This document shows positions 1-6,346 of a stretch of DNA of 12,116 bases, piece after piece. This DNA is from UBA9926 sp913052075 (GTDB lineage Bacteria; Pseudomonadota; Gammaproteobacteria; Pseudomonadales; Azotimanducaceae). How positions within the stretch are numbered: position 1 is the stretch's first letter; every line of letters begins with the position of its first letter. A program made the position numbers and the translations under genes. The DNA is taken from contig CAJXDD010000066.1 in NCBI GenBank assembly GCA_913052075.1, positions 1 through 12,116 of the forward strand, read 5' to 3'. Under the pieces are notes generated by a model, which ran no database searches, was not told the origin of the DNA, and was given only the letters and a program-made list of their open reading frames with translations.

Positions 1-1229
1 AGATGAACAATAACTGGTTCTGTGAAAATATCCGCGCGACCAACCCATGCGGCGAGCAGCCATTACCTCCTTACGGTAGTTGTCTGCTTGGTTCAGTCAA
101 TTTGACTCGCTTTGTTCAAAAGCCCTTCTCCAGTGACGCCAGCTTTGATTGGGATAGCTTTAAAGAGGCGGTGAAGATTTTTACTCGCATGCTGGACAAC
201 GTCGTTGAAATCAATGGCTTGCCCCTTGAAGAGCAACGCAACGAAATCGAACGAAAGCGCCGGCACGGTATGGGCTATTTAGGCCTCGGGTCATGCATCA
301 CGATGCTGGGTATGCGGTATGGGGATGCGAACTCTGTGGCTTTTACTGAAGAAGTGACCCAGGCTCTGGCCATGGTTGGCTGGGAAGCCGGCCTTGAACT
401 AGCGAAGGAGAAAGGCCCTGCGCCGATTATGAACGAAATGTTCAAAGTCACACCAGAAATGCTGCGGTATCGACCAGAGATGGTTAAGGACGGCTACGGG
501 GTAGGTGACGAGGTGCCGGGACGAATATTGCATGCGAAATACTCAAGGTATATGCAGCGCGTCGCGGAAGTGGATTCCGATCTCGTTGAAGCGCTCGCCG
601 ATCACGGAGCCAGATTTACCCACCACAGTTCAATTGCACCCACCGGTACGATCAGTTTGTCGCTCGCAAATAATGCGAGTAATGGAATCGAACCCAGCTT
701 CGCTCATCACTACTCTAGGAATGTGATCCGTGAAGGCAAAAAGTCAAAGGAAAAAGTTGATGTGTATTCCTTTGAGCTGCTTGCCTATCGAGCGATGGTG
801 AATTCAGAGGCAGAACCTTACACGGACGACACTGATAAACAGCTTCCTGACTACTTTGTTACGGCCGACGACATATCGCCTATTGAGCATGTTGATATTC
901 AAGCGGCCGCGCAAAAGTGGATCGATTCCAGTATTTCGAAGACCGCGAACGTGCCAACGGAATATCCATACGATGATTTCAAGGACATCTATTTATATGC
1001 TTACGAGCAAGGCTTAAAAGGCTGTACGACCTTTCGCTTTAATCCCGAAGCATTCCAGGGGGTCTTGGTAAAAGAGCAAGATCTAGAAAACACCACCTAC
1101 CGGTTCGAACTCGAAGATGGCGAGATTGTAGAAGTCAAAGGCAACGAAGAGATTGAGTACGATGGCGAAATGCATACAGCTGCCAACCTTTTCGATGCAA
1201 TGAAAGAGGGCTACTACGGAAAGTTTTAG
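1..1229 (+). CDS. nrdJa: Class II (adenosylcobalamin-dependent) ribonucleotide reductase, catalytic subunit, 5'-truncated
   Basis: This is the C-terminal part of the B12-dependent ribonucleotide reductase, which reduces ribonucleotides to deoxyribonucleotides in the cytoplasm. The reading frame is open from the left edge, so the first in-frame Met (position 3) is not the true start. The fragment carries NPCGE (visible residues 14-18), matching the Asn/radical-Cys/Glu triad of class II enzymes. A second Cys lies 11 residues later in PYGSC (residue 27), the spacing of the active-site redox Cys in Thermotoga NrdJ. The phosphate loop APTGTISL and the late KGCTTFR motif are also present. It ends at GYYGKF with no Cys-rich tail; that tail is encoded by the next gene, so the enzyme is split as in Pseudomonas nrdJa/nrdJb. 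Family is very secure; the N-terminal portion lies outside the window. Confidence 0.95.
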   Translation, partial: MNNNWFCENIRATNPCGEQPLPPYGSCLLGSVNLTRFVQKPFSSDASFDWDSFKEAVKIFTRMLDNVVEINGLPLEEQRNEIERKRRHGMGYLGLGSCITMLGMRYGDANSVAFTEEVTQALAMVGWEAGLELAKEKGPAPIMNEMFKVTPEMLRYRPEMVKDGYGVGDEVPGRILHAKYSRYMQRVAEVDSDLVEALADHGARFTHHSSIAPTGTISLSLANNASNGIEPSFAHHYSRNVIREGKKSKEKVDVYSFELLAYRAMVNSEAEPYTDDTDKQLPDYFVTADDISPIEHVDIQAAAQKWIDSSISKTANVPTEYPYDDFKDIYLYAYEQGLKGCTTFRFNPEAFQGVLVKEQDLENTTYRFELEDGEIVEVKGNEEIEYDGEMHTAANLFDAMKEGYYGKF

Positions 1230-1285
1230 ACCGAATAGCTCCAGAACGTAACCGGTTCATACATGCTACCGCTCGGCTAGTCGAG

Positions 1286-1299
1286 GGGCGCAGCCGCCC
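1286..1299 (+). other. Small GC-rich hairpin between nrdJa and nrdJb
   Basis: GGGCG (1286-1290), loop CAGC, CGCCC (1295-1299) form a perfect 5-bp stem, extendable by one G-U pair. No T-tract follows, so it is not a convincing terminator. It lies in the 108-bp spacer between the two halves of the split reductase and could protect or attenuate the transcript. That role is inference only. Confidence 0.3.
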
Positions 1300-1337
1300 T
1301 GGCCAAGTGCGGCAGACCAATACAAGAAGTGAATTCA

Positions 1338-2009
1338 ATGACTGTAAAAATATCGAAAAACATCATCGGCTTTTCCATCAAAAAAGAAGGCCAAACATCC
1401 CCAGACACACCTCAAACCCCTGCGCAGGAGGTTATGCATGAAGACGTTCAACGCCCGGACGAGCTCAAAGGGTACACCTACAAAATAAAAACCCCGCTTT
1501 CTGACCATGCGATGTACATCACGATCAATAATCTGGTGTTAAATGCGGGATCAGAGCACGAGCAGGAATACCCATTCGAGATCTTCGTCAATTCGAAAAA
1601 CATGGAACACTTTCAGTGGATCTTGGCATTAACCCGCGTCATTTCGGCCGTTTTCAGGAAAGGTGGTGATGCCACTTTCTTGGTAGACGAGCTGAAACAA
1701 GTCTTCGATCCACAGGGTGGCTACTTTAAGAAAGGGGGACGATTTATGCCCTCTCTCGTCGCAGAGATAGGCGATGTACTCGACCGCCATATGCGTCGGA
1801 TTGGTTTGATCGCCGAAGAAGCGCTGTCTGAGGCACATGTCGCGTTGATCAACGAAAAGCGAGAAGCCGCTACCCAACAATCTGAGGAAGACACCGAGGC
1901 GAGTTATCCGCCGGGCGCGCAGCTTTGCCAAAAGTGCTTTGCCACCGCTGTTGTCATGATGGACGGATGTATGACGTGCCTTAGCTGCGGCGACTCAAAA
2001 TGCGGTTAA
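1338..2009 (+). CDS. nrdJb: NrdJb: TSCPD domain and Cys-rich redox tail of split class II ribonucleotide reductase
   Basis: This 223-residue protein corresponds to the C-terminal part of one-piece class II reductases. Residues ~45-160 form the TSCPD-type domain: YKIKTPLSDHAMYITIN, the EIFVNSKN segment, then ILALTRVISAVFRKGGD and FDPQGGYFKKGGRF. A charged linker (~172-192) leads to a tail with C197-x2-C200, C211-x2-C214-x2-C217 and the terminal SKCG (C222). In class II enzymes such a tail shuttles electrons from thioredoxin to the active site, so the protein should work in trans with NrdJa. I chose the ATG at 1338 because AAGAAG (1324-1329) sits 8 nt upstream; an in-frame GTG at 1329 would add three residues. 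It is followed by thyA after 55 bp, probably in the same transcript. Confidence 0.92.
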   Translation: MTVKISKNIIGFSIKKEGQTSPDTPQTPAQEVMHEDVQRPDELKGYTYKIKTPLSDHAMYITINNLVLNAGSEHEQEYPFEIFVNSKNMEHFQWILALTRVISAVFRKGGDATFLVDELKQVFDPQGGYFKKGGRFMPSLVAEIGDVLDRHMRRIGLIAEEALSEAHVALINEKREAATQQSEEDTEASYPPGAQLCQKCFATAVVMMDGCMTCLSCGDSKCG

Positions 2010-2064
2010 CCACGGTTCTCGGGACCCGGTTTAAATACCAGCAGTCAACGGTGCAAGTGCGCGC

Positions 2065-2904
2065 ATGAAAACCTATCTAGATCAGCTCAGATATGTGCTT
2101 GACCACGGCGTTCGAAGCGATGACAGGACTGGCGTGGGCACCCTATCCACTTTCGGGTTACATGCTCGCTATGATCTCACCGAGGGCTTTCCCGCAGTCA
2201 CCACAAAAAAACTTGCCTGGAATGTCATGGCATCGGAGCTGCTTTGGTTTATCTCGGGCTCAGACAACATCAATGATCTGAAGGCGATTTACGCCAAAAA
2301 TAAGATCTGGGATGCGAACTACACCGACTATTTAAAGCGACTTGGTCTCGACGCCAGTGACGGCTCGATGGGTCGAATTTACGGCACACAATGGCGACGT
2401 TGGCGAGGGGCCGATGGTCAGGAGACCGACCAATTGGCAGAGGCCATCGCGCTCATCAAGAACAACCCCGACTCAAGGCGCATCTTGGTTAACGCATGGA
2501 ATGCGGCAGAAGCTGGGGGCGACACGGTTGCCTTACCGCCGTGCCACACTTTCTTCCAGTTCTATGTCGCGAGCGGCCGGTTGTCTTTACAGATGTATCA
2601 GCGATCAGCAGATATGTTTCTTGGAGTTCCCTTTAACATCGCGAGCTACGCGCTCTTGTTGCACATGGTTGCATTCGTTTGTGACCTAGCACCTGGGGAG
2701 TTTATCCACACGATCGGCGATGCTCACATTTATCTTGATGCAGTTGATCAAGTGAAAGAACAAATCAGTAGAGAACCCCTGCCATTACCGACTCTTAAAA
2801 TCGTTGACCGAGGCCAGACTTCGATTGACGACTTTTTGTTAAGCGATTTCAAACTTCAAAACTACGAATCCATGCCTGCGATCAAGGCGAAGATGGCGGT
2901 GTGA
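2065..2904 (+). CDS. thyA: Thymidylate synthase ThyA
   Basis: ThyA converts dUMP to dTMP using 5,10-methylenetetrahydrofolate, which becomes dihydrofolate. The protein is 279 residues, slightly longer than E. coli ThyA (264), with the extra length mainly in the small-domain region around 85-102 (TDYLKRLGLDASDG). Visible landmarks are the phosphate-binding Arg in DDRTG (R21), the catalytic Cys in LPPCHTFFQFYV (C160), YQRSADMFLGVPFN (178-191, Arg180, Asp183 and Asn191 contacting dUMP), and GDAHIYLD (218-225) with His221 and Tyr223. The C-terminus IKAKMAV matches the mobile closing tail of the family. The Shine-Dalgarno is weak. It follows nrdJb, so genes for dNTP production are grouped; no folA is seen next to it. 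Confidence 0.98.
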   Translation: MKTYLDQLRYVLDHGVRSDDRTGVGTLSTFGLHARYDLTEGFPAVTTKKLAWNVMASELLWFISGSDNINDLKAIYAKNKIWDANYTDYLKRLGLDASDGSMGRIYGTQWRRWRGADGQETDQLAEAIALIKNNPDSRRILVNAWNAAEAGGDTVALPPCHTFFQFYVASGRLSLQMYQRSADMFLGVPFNIASYALLLHMVAFVCDLAPGEFIHTIGDAHIYLDAVDQVKEQISREPLPLPTLKIVDRGQTSIDDFLLSDFKLQNYESMPAIKAKMAV

Positions 2905-3042
2905 GACTAGGCACCGTATGAACACTGGCATTGTGAAATGCTGCAAACCATTAGCCTACTGCCGCAAGGCATGCTGAAGCGCAGTTGGCTGCCTACAACC
3001 TTATAAACTAGGTTCGGCAAGCGTAGCGCTAACGGAATATGC

Positions 3043-3507
3043 TTAATTCTTTGGTTTCAGTTGCCTCAAGAACGCCACTTGCCTGCCTACTTCCTTAAAG
3101 CCGATGGCGTGATGGGCATGGATACTACCCTCGTTCGTTAACTCAGTGTCGCTTGCCAAATAGGCAAACCCACGCGAACTAGCCCAACCCATGGCGCTTT
3201 CCATCAAGGCTTTACCAGCGCCTCTCCCTCGAGCATCAGCTCGGACAAACCACCCTTCCACATAGGGCACGGGCGAATCACTTGTGCCTTCAGCATACGA
3301 GCGAAGACTGAGCTCAAGAAACCCCATCACAGGAATGCCCTTTGAACGTACACCCCATACTCGCTCTATGTGCGGGTTTTGTCCGCAGAAATACTGCTGA
3401 ATCTCGTTGAGATGGTCCCCTGAATCGCCGGGCCACAGGAGACATCGCAGATCAAGCCAGTGTTGAAGCTCGGACTGGTTTAACTCATCGACGAGCCATC
3501 GACTCAA
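3043..3507 (-). CDS. GNAT acetyltransferase, AAC(6')-I aminoglycoside acetyltransferase-like
   Basis: From a TTG start the product is 154 residues, close to the ~145 of AAC(6')-Iy/Iz-type enzymes. These transfer acetyl from acetyl-CoA to the 6'-amine of aminoglycosides. Family-like segments appear in order: LRCLLWPGD (20-28), the DSPVPYVEGWFV block (77-88), the acetyl-CoA pyrophosphate loop RGRGAGKAL (93-101), LASDTELTN (118-126) and HHAIGFKEVGRQVAFLR (132-148). An ATG at 3579 is also in frame and would give 178 residues, but it overlaps the upstream gene by 76 bp. The TTG at 3507 overlaps that gene's TGA as TTGA, which suggests translational coupling, and it aligns with the N-terminus of AAC(6') proteins. 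Drug activity is not proven: chromosomal homologues may have another natural substrate. Confidence 0.85.
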   Translation of the reverse strand: MSRWLVDELNQSELQHWLDLRCLLWPGDSGDHLNEIQQYFCGQNPHIERVWGVRSKGIPVMGFLELSLRSYAEGTSDSPVPYVEGWFVRADARGRGAGKALMESAMGWASSRGFAYLASDTELTNEGSIHAHHAIGFKEVGRQVAFLRQLKPKN

Positions 3508-3794
3508 CCTTCGATGGGCCTTGATTCGAATGTCGCTAATTGATCGCTTGACGCCTCTCGCTGAAATTTTTCTTTCCACTCTGGATACGGCATTCCGTAA
3601 ATTAATTCGCGTGCCTGCGCATCGCTGATTTCCACTCCGGCCTCACCCGCCGCAGCACGGTACCACTTACTCAAGCAATTCCTGCAAAACCCGGCCAGGT
3701 TCATCAAATCAATATTCTGTACGTCTTTATTGTCGTCCAGATGAGCAAGCAAACGCCGGAATACCGCCGCTTCAATTTCTGTCGTTTGTTCCAT
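3504..3794 (-). CDS. DUF1244 family protein
   Basis: This is a 96-residue cytoplasmic protein matching the DUF1244 family, common in proteobacteria and of unknown function. The hallmark stretch runs from AAVFRRLLAHL (9-19) through DVQNIDLMNLAGFCRNCLSKW (24-44), with a CxxC pair at C37/C40, to YGMPYPEWKEKFQ (66-78) and the EAS-SDQLATFE end. Length and end are normal for the family, so it is intact. The start is secure because AAAGGAGG lies 4 nt upstream of the ATG. It has a good candidate sigma70 promoter and leads a two-gene unit with the acetyltransferase, whose TTG start overlaps its TGA stop. The CxxC could bind metal or be redox active, but nothing else shows its role. Confidence 0.93.
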   Translation of the reverse strand: MEQTTEIEAAVFRRLLAHLDDNKDVQNIDLMNLAGFCRNCLSKWYRAAAGEAGVEISDAQARELIYGMPYPEWKEKFQREASSDQLATFESRPIEG

Positions 3795-3798
3795 ACTG

Positions 3799-3806
3799 CC
3801 TCCTTT
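3799..3806 (-). promoter_or_regulatory. Strong Shine-Dalgarno of the DUF1244 gene
   Basis: On the minus strand this reads AAAGGAGG, 4 nt before the ATG at 3794. It is the strongest ribosome binding site in the window, and it fixes the start of the DUF1244 gene. Confidence 0.85.
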
Positions 3807-3816
3807 AGATGCTCAC

Positions 3817-3846
3817 ATTGTATCGATTCGAGCGGTCTTGGCTCAA
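3817..3846 (-). promoter_or_regulatory. Candidate sigma70 promoter for DUF1244-acetyltransferase unit
   Basis: Read on the minus strand, -35 TTGAGC (3846-3841) and -10 TACAAT (3822-3817) are separated by 18 nt. The -10 matches consensus at 5 of 6 bases and the -35 at 4 of 6. A transcript starting about 7 nt downstream would have a short leader containing the AAAGGAGG site. It lies in the 246-bp divergent spacer shared with the ferredoxin reductase gene; I see no convincing promoter for that gene on the other strand. Confidence 0.55.
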
Positions 3847-4040
3847 TTACGCCGACGATGAGCACGCATGATGAGTAACTTGCAATCAAGACAGCCTGGT
3901 TCGGGTTCATCTCATTGCCCATTGCACGGATATCACTCACCTGGCGATCAAGCGCTTCGACATCAAACAGCTGAAATAGCCAACGACTTTCAGGTCGACC
4001 ATGATATTCTTACCGCGCACTAAGATAGGACACTCACACT

Positions 4041-5252
4041 ATGACTATCATTATCGTTGGCGCCGGGCAGGCGGCCGGCCAAGCGGCAGCCAGCCTGCGG
4101 CAAGAAGGGTACGAAGATCGCATCGTTATGATTGGCGACGAGGCTGTCCCACCATACCAGCGCCCTCCACTGTCAAAGCAATATCTGTCTGGTGAGCATG
4201 ATGCTGACAAGATTATGGTCAGACCAGCAAAATTCTATGAAGACAGAAACATCGAGTTGCGGCTTGGGCAATCGGTCACCGCCATCAATCGCAAAGCAAA
4301 ACTTGTTGAAATAGCAGATGAATCAATTAGTTATGAGAAACTTCTCATTTCAACCGGAAGCCGGCCTCGCAAACTAAACATCGAGGGTTCAGAACTAGGC
4401 GGTATCTTTTATCTGCGAACTAAGGCCGATGTCGATGACATAAGAGCCGCTTTTTCCAACGCAAGTTCGCTCTGCATCGTTGGCGGTGGCTATATCGGCC
4501 TCGAGGTCGCCGCGGTCGCGAAATCTGCAGGGCTCGACGTTCACGTTCTCGAAATGGAATCCAGGATCCTGCAACGGGTCACCACCGAATCGATGAGCGC
4601 TTTCTACCATGACTTACACACGAGCCGCGGAGTAACGATCCATACGGAAACAGCTTGCAGCGGATTTGTCGGTGAACAGGGTCAGGTGACCGGCGTTCAG
4701 TGTGGAGATTCGATCATTGAAGCCGACATGGTCATTGTAGGGATTGGCATCATCCCGAACGTGGAACTTGCACAATCTGCTGGCCTCGAGGTCGATAATG
4801 GCATCGTTGTGGATGATCACTGTCAAACTTCAGACCCAGATATCTATGCTGCTGGAGACTGCACCAACCATCCCAATCCTATCCTTGGCAGACGACTCCG
4901 ACTTGAGTCGGTGCCCAATGCGATGGACCAGGCTCGAACGGCGGCAGCGAATATGCTCGGCGGCGACAAAACGTATGCAGCAGTGCCCTGGTTCTGGTCA
5001 GATCAGTACGAACTGAAACTTCAAATGGTGGGGTTCTCGAGCGACGGCTCAACCTCCGTCCGTCGGGGTGACGCAGACAGTCTGCAGTTTGCACAGTTCT
5101 ACCTGAAGGATGGCGCCGTCGTAGCGGTGGACGCAGTCAACTCTCCGAAGGAATTTATGGTGGCCAAACAGCTCTACGGTAAGGTAGTCGATCCAGCCCG
5201 GCTAGCAGATCCGGCAACTGATCTAAAGGAGATCCTTGCGGAAGTCAGATGA
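4041..5252 (+). CDS. FAD-dependent, NADH-type ferredoxin reductase (putidaredoxin reductase family)
   Basis: This 403-residue flavoprotein should pass electrons from NAD(P)H to the ferredoxin encoded next. Visible parts are the FAD dinucleotide fold GAGQAAG (7-13), the PPYQRPPLSK block (37-46) typical of putidaredoxin/rhodocoxin reductases, STGSRP (104-109), the NAD(P)H fold GGGYIG (148-153) with an acidic Glu171 at the end of the following strand (VHVLE, favouring NADH), and the FAD-binding AAGD (270-273). A C-terminal reductase domain follows, containing PWFWSDQY and PKEFMVAKQL. Length and motifs are complete. It begins the P450 electron-transfer cluster; the ferredoxin lies 110 bp downstream. 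The ribosome site is modest (AGGA, 10 nt before ATG). Confidence 0.95.
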   Translation: MTIIIVGAGQAAGQAAASLRQEGYEDRIVMIGDEAVPPYQRPPLSKQYLSGEHDADKIMVRPAKFYEDRNIELRLGQSVTAINRKAKLVEIADESISYEKLLISTGSRPRKLNIEGSELGGIFYLRTKADVDDIRAAFSNASSLCIVGGGYIGLEVAAVAKSAGLDVHVLEMESRILQRVTTESMSAFYHDLHTSRGVTIHTETACSGFVGEQGQVTGVQCGDSIIEADMVIVGIGIIPNVELAQSAGLEVDNGIVVDDHCQTSDPDIYAAGDCTNHPNPILGRRLRLESVPNAMDQARTAAANMLGGDKTYAAVPWFWSDQYELKLQMVGFSSDGSTSVRRGDADSLQFAQFYLKDGAVVAVDAVNSPKEFMVAKQLYGKVVDPARLADPATDLKEILAEVR

Positions 5253-5362
5253 TAAGAAAAGCGCAAACGGTGAGCGCCCACGGGCCGAGTGTCTATACTT
5301 TTGAGCGAAGTTCGCGAATAATCGCCGCTTCGACATATTTGTAACAGAAACGGAGTAGATCG

Positions 5363-5683
5363 ATGCCTACTGTAAAGTTTATTGAGCATAACGGCACTGA
5401 GCATGTAGTAGAGGGAAATGAAGGCGATAGCTTGATGATCCTGGCAACGAGTAACTTGGTACCCGGGATCGATGCTGATTGCGGCGGAGAATGCTCGTGC
5501 GCAACTTGCCATGTCAATATTTCTGAGCCCTGGCAAAGCAAGCTCTCACCTGCCAGCGCTACAGAAGAGTCTATGCTGGATCTGAACCCAGACCGTGAGG
5601 AAACATCACGCTTGGCTTGCCAGATTCCGTTGACGAACGATCTCGATGGTATCGTAGTCAATCTTCCCGAATTCCAGTACTAA
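5363..5683 (+). CDS. [2Fe-2S] ferredoxin, putidaredoxin type
   Basis: This 106-residue ferredoxin is the same size as putidaredoxin. The cluster ligands are C40-x5-C46-x2-C49 and C86, the C-x5-C-x2-C...C pattern of ferredoxins that shuttle electrons from an FAD reductase to a P450. There is an additional, non-ligand Cys44 inside the cluster loop (DCGGECSCATC). The C-terminus (LPEFQY) is aromatic, echoing putidaredoxin's terminal Trp that touches its P450, although here the residue is Tyr. GGAG lies 8 nt before the ATG. A TATACT at 5292 could be a -10 element of its own promoter, but no good -35 accompanies it. Most likely it works with the adjacent reductase and the CYP153 downstream. Confidence 0.95.
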   Translation: MPTVKFIEHNGTEHVVEGNEGDSLMILATSNLVPGIDADCGGECSCATCHVNISEPWQSKLSPASATEESMLDLNPDREETSRLACQIPLTNDLDGIVVNLPEFQY

Positions 5684-5785
5684 AACCCAGCGGCATTACA
5701 TAGCGCGACGAGCAAGCCAGCCTTAAGGGGTCAACACCCGCTCATTAGGTTGCTGATAGTCAGCGGCTTCATCATGCTACTTAGA

Positions 5786-5805
5786 CGCCGCGGACTACCG
5801 CGGCG
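5786..5805 (+). terminator. Perfect 8-bp GC hairpin downstream of the ferredoxin gene
   Basis: CGCCGCGG (5786-5793), loop ACTA, CCGCGGCG (5798-5805) give a very stable stem-loop about 100 nt after the ferredoxin stop. There is no T-run after it, so it fits an mRNA 3'-end stabiliser or a factor-assisted terminator better than a classical intrinsic terminator. Confidence 0.4.
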
Positions 5806-5901
5806 CTGCGGTCATCCAATGCGGTTCAAACAACGCAATTAATCATTAAGCTTCCTCGATGCCGATGCTCCCGTCGCGGGTGCTCCGTTTACACAGGTAT
5901 C

Positions 5902-5924
5902 TGGCGGGTCTCTACAGCCCGCCA
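5902..5924 (+). other. 7-bp inverted repeat with 9-nt loop
   Basis: TGGCGGG (5902-5908) and CCCGCCA (5918-5924) are perfect complements around the loop TCTCTACAG. AAAATAC follows on the plus strand. It could be an operator dyad or an RNA hairpin in the P450 upstream region; the sequence alone does not decide. Confidence 0.4.
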
Positions 5925-5990
5925 AAATACTATTTCTTGCTCAGACTCACTACTTACACCCAGCACTTTAGACCGTTATCGAACCTCTTT

Positions 5991-6012
5991 ACCTACTCTG
6001 GACCTACTCTGG
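5991..6012 (+). repeat. 11-bp perfect tandem duplication
   Basis: The unit ACCTACTCTGG occurs twice with no gap (5991-6001 and 6002-6012). It lies about 335 bp upstream of the P450 start in a pyrimidine-rich stretch. It may be a paired regulator half-site or simple slippage. Confidence 0.6.
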
Positions 6013-6346
6013 CCCGTTCTGTCTACTTGGCGCCTTTGGTTTTTTACCCTCACTACTCTTTTGTCTAAGCCTCGTAACTGCGCGGTTCTCAGCATGCTTG
6101 CCTTGCAATCCATACTTCTCATGGCTAAGGGTAATAGGAAGCACGCGAGCCATCTGATTCGACGAGCCTGATAGATTGGCTTTCCCGGCCATTATCGGGT
6201 TTACTTACAGCTCTGCACCTCCCTCTTTCTTGCGTTAGATGGGATCTCGTGCAGAACAAATGGCTGACCCAGCTGGCGCGCTATTCAGATGATTCCTTCG
6301 TGAATTTGAAGAGCCTGTCTGGAACCTTCTAAAAAAGGAGTACTCG

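Larger units (their letters stand above)
5684..6346. other. 663-bp non-coding gap inside the CYP153 cluster
   Basis: No convincing gene is present. The stretch holds two perfect hairpins (5786-5805 and 5902-5924), an 11-bp tandem duplication (5991-6012) and a pyrimidine-rich plus strand from about 5920 to 6070. The P450 Shine-Dalgarno (AAAGGAG) lies close to the right end. Two short open frames exist (5859-6068 plus, 6004-6192 minus), but neither has a ribosome site at a useful distance or a recognisable product. The region probably contains the P450 promoter and perhaps a structured leader or a decayed gene. Confidence 0.6.

Noticed and set aside
2997..3014. AACCT-N8-AGGTT inverted repeat between thyA and the acetyltransferase as a terminator
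   Set aside because: Only 5 bp, AT-rich, no T-run; too weak to call.
3504..3579. Possible frameshift or fusion between DUF1244 and the acetyltransferase
   Set aside because: DUF1244 ends at its normal family length and the acetyltransferase has a suitable TTG start at the stop, so two intact genes explain the overlap.
3704..3940. 78-codon minus-strand frame overlapping the DUF1244 gene start and promoter
   Set aside because: It overlaps the well-supported DUF1244 gene in another frame and shows no protein-like features.
5859..6068. 69-codon plus-strand frame in the same gap
   Set aside because: It arises from pyrimidine-rich sequence and gives an implausible Leu/Tyr/Pro-rich peptide with no ribosome site.
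6004..6192. 62-codon minus-strand frame in the gap before the P450
   Set aside because: The nearest Shine-Dalgarno-like sequence is over 20 nt from the ATG, the product is low-complexity and basic, and it overlaps the tandem repeat. Left as non-coding.
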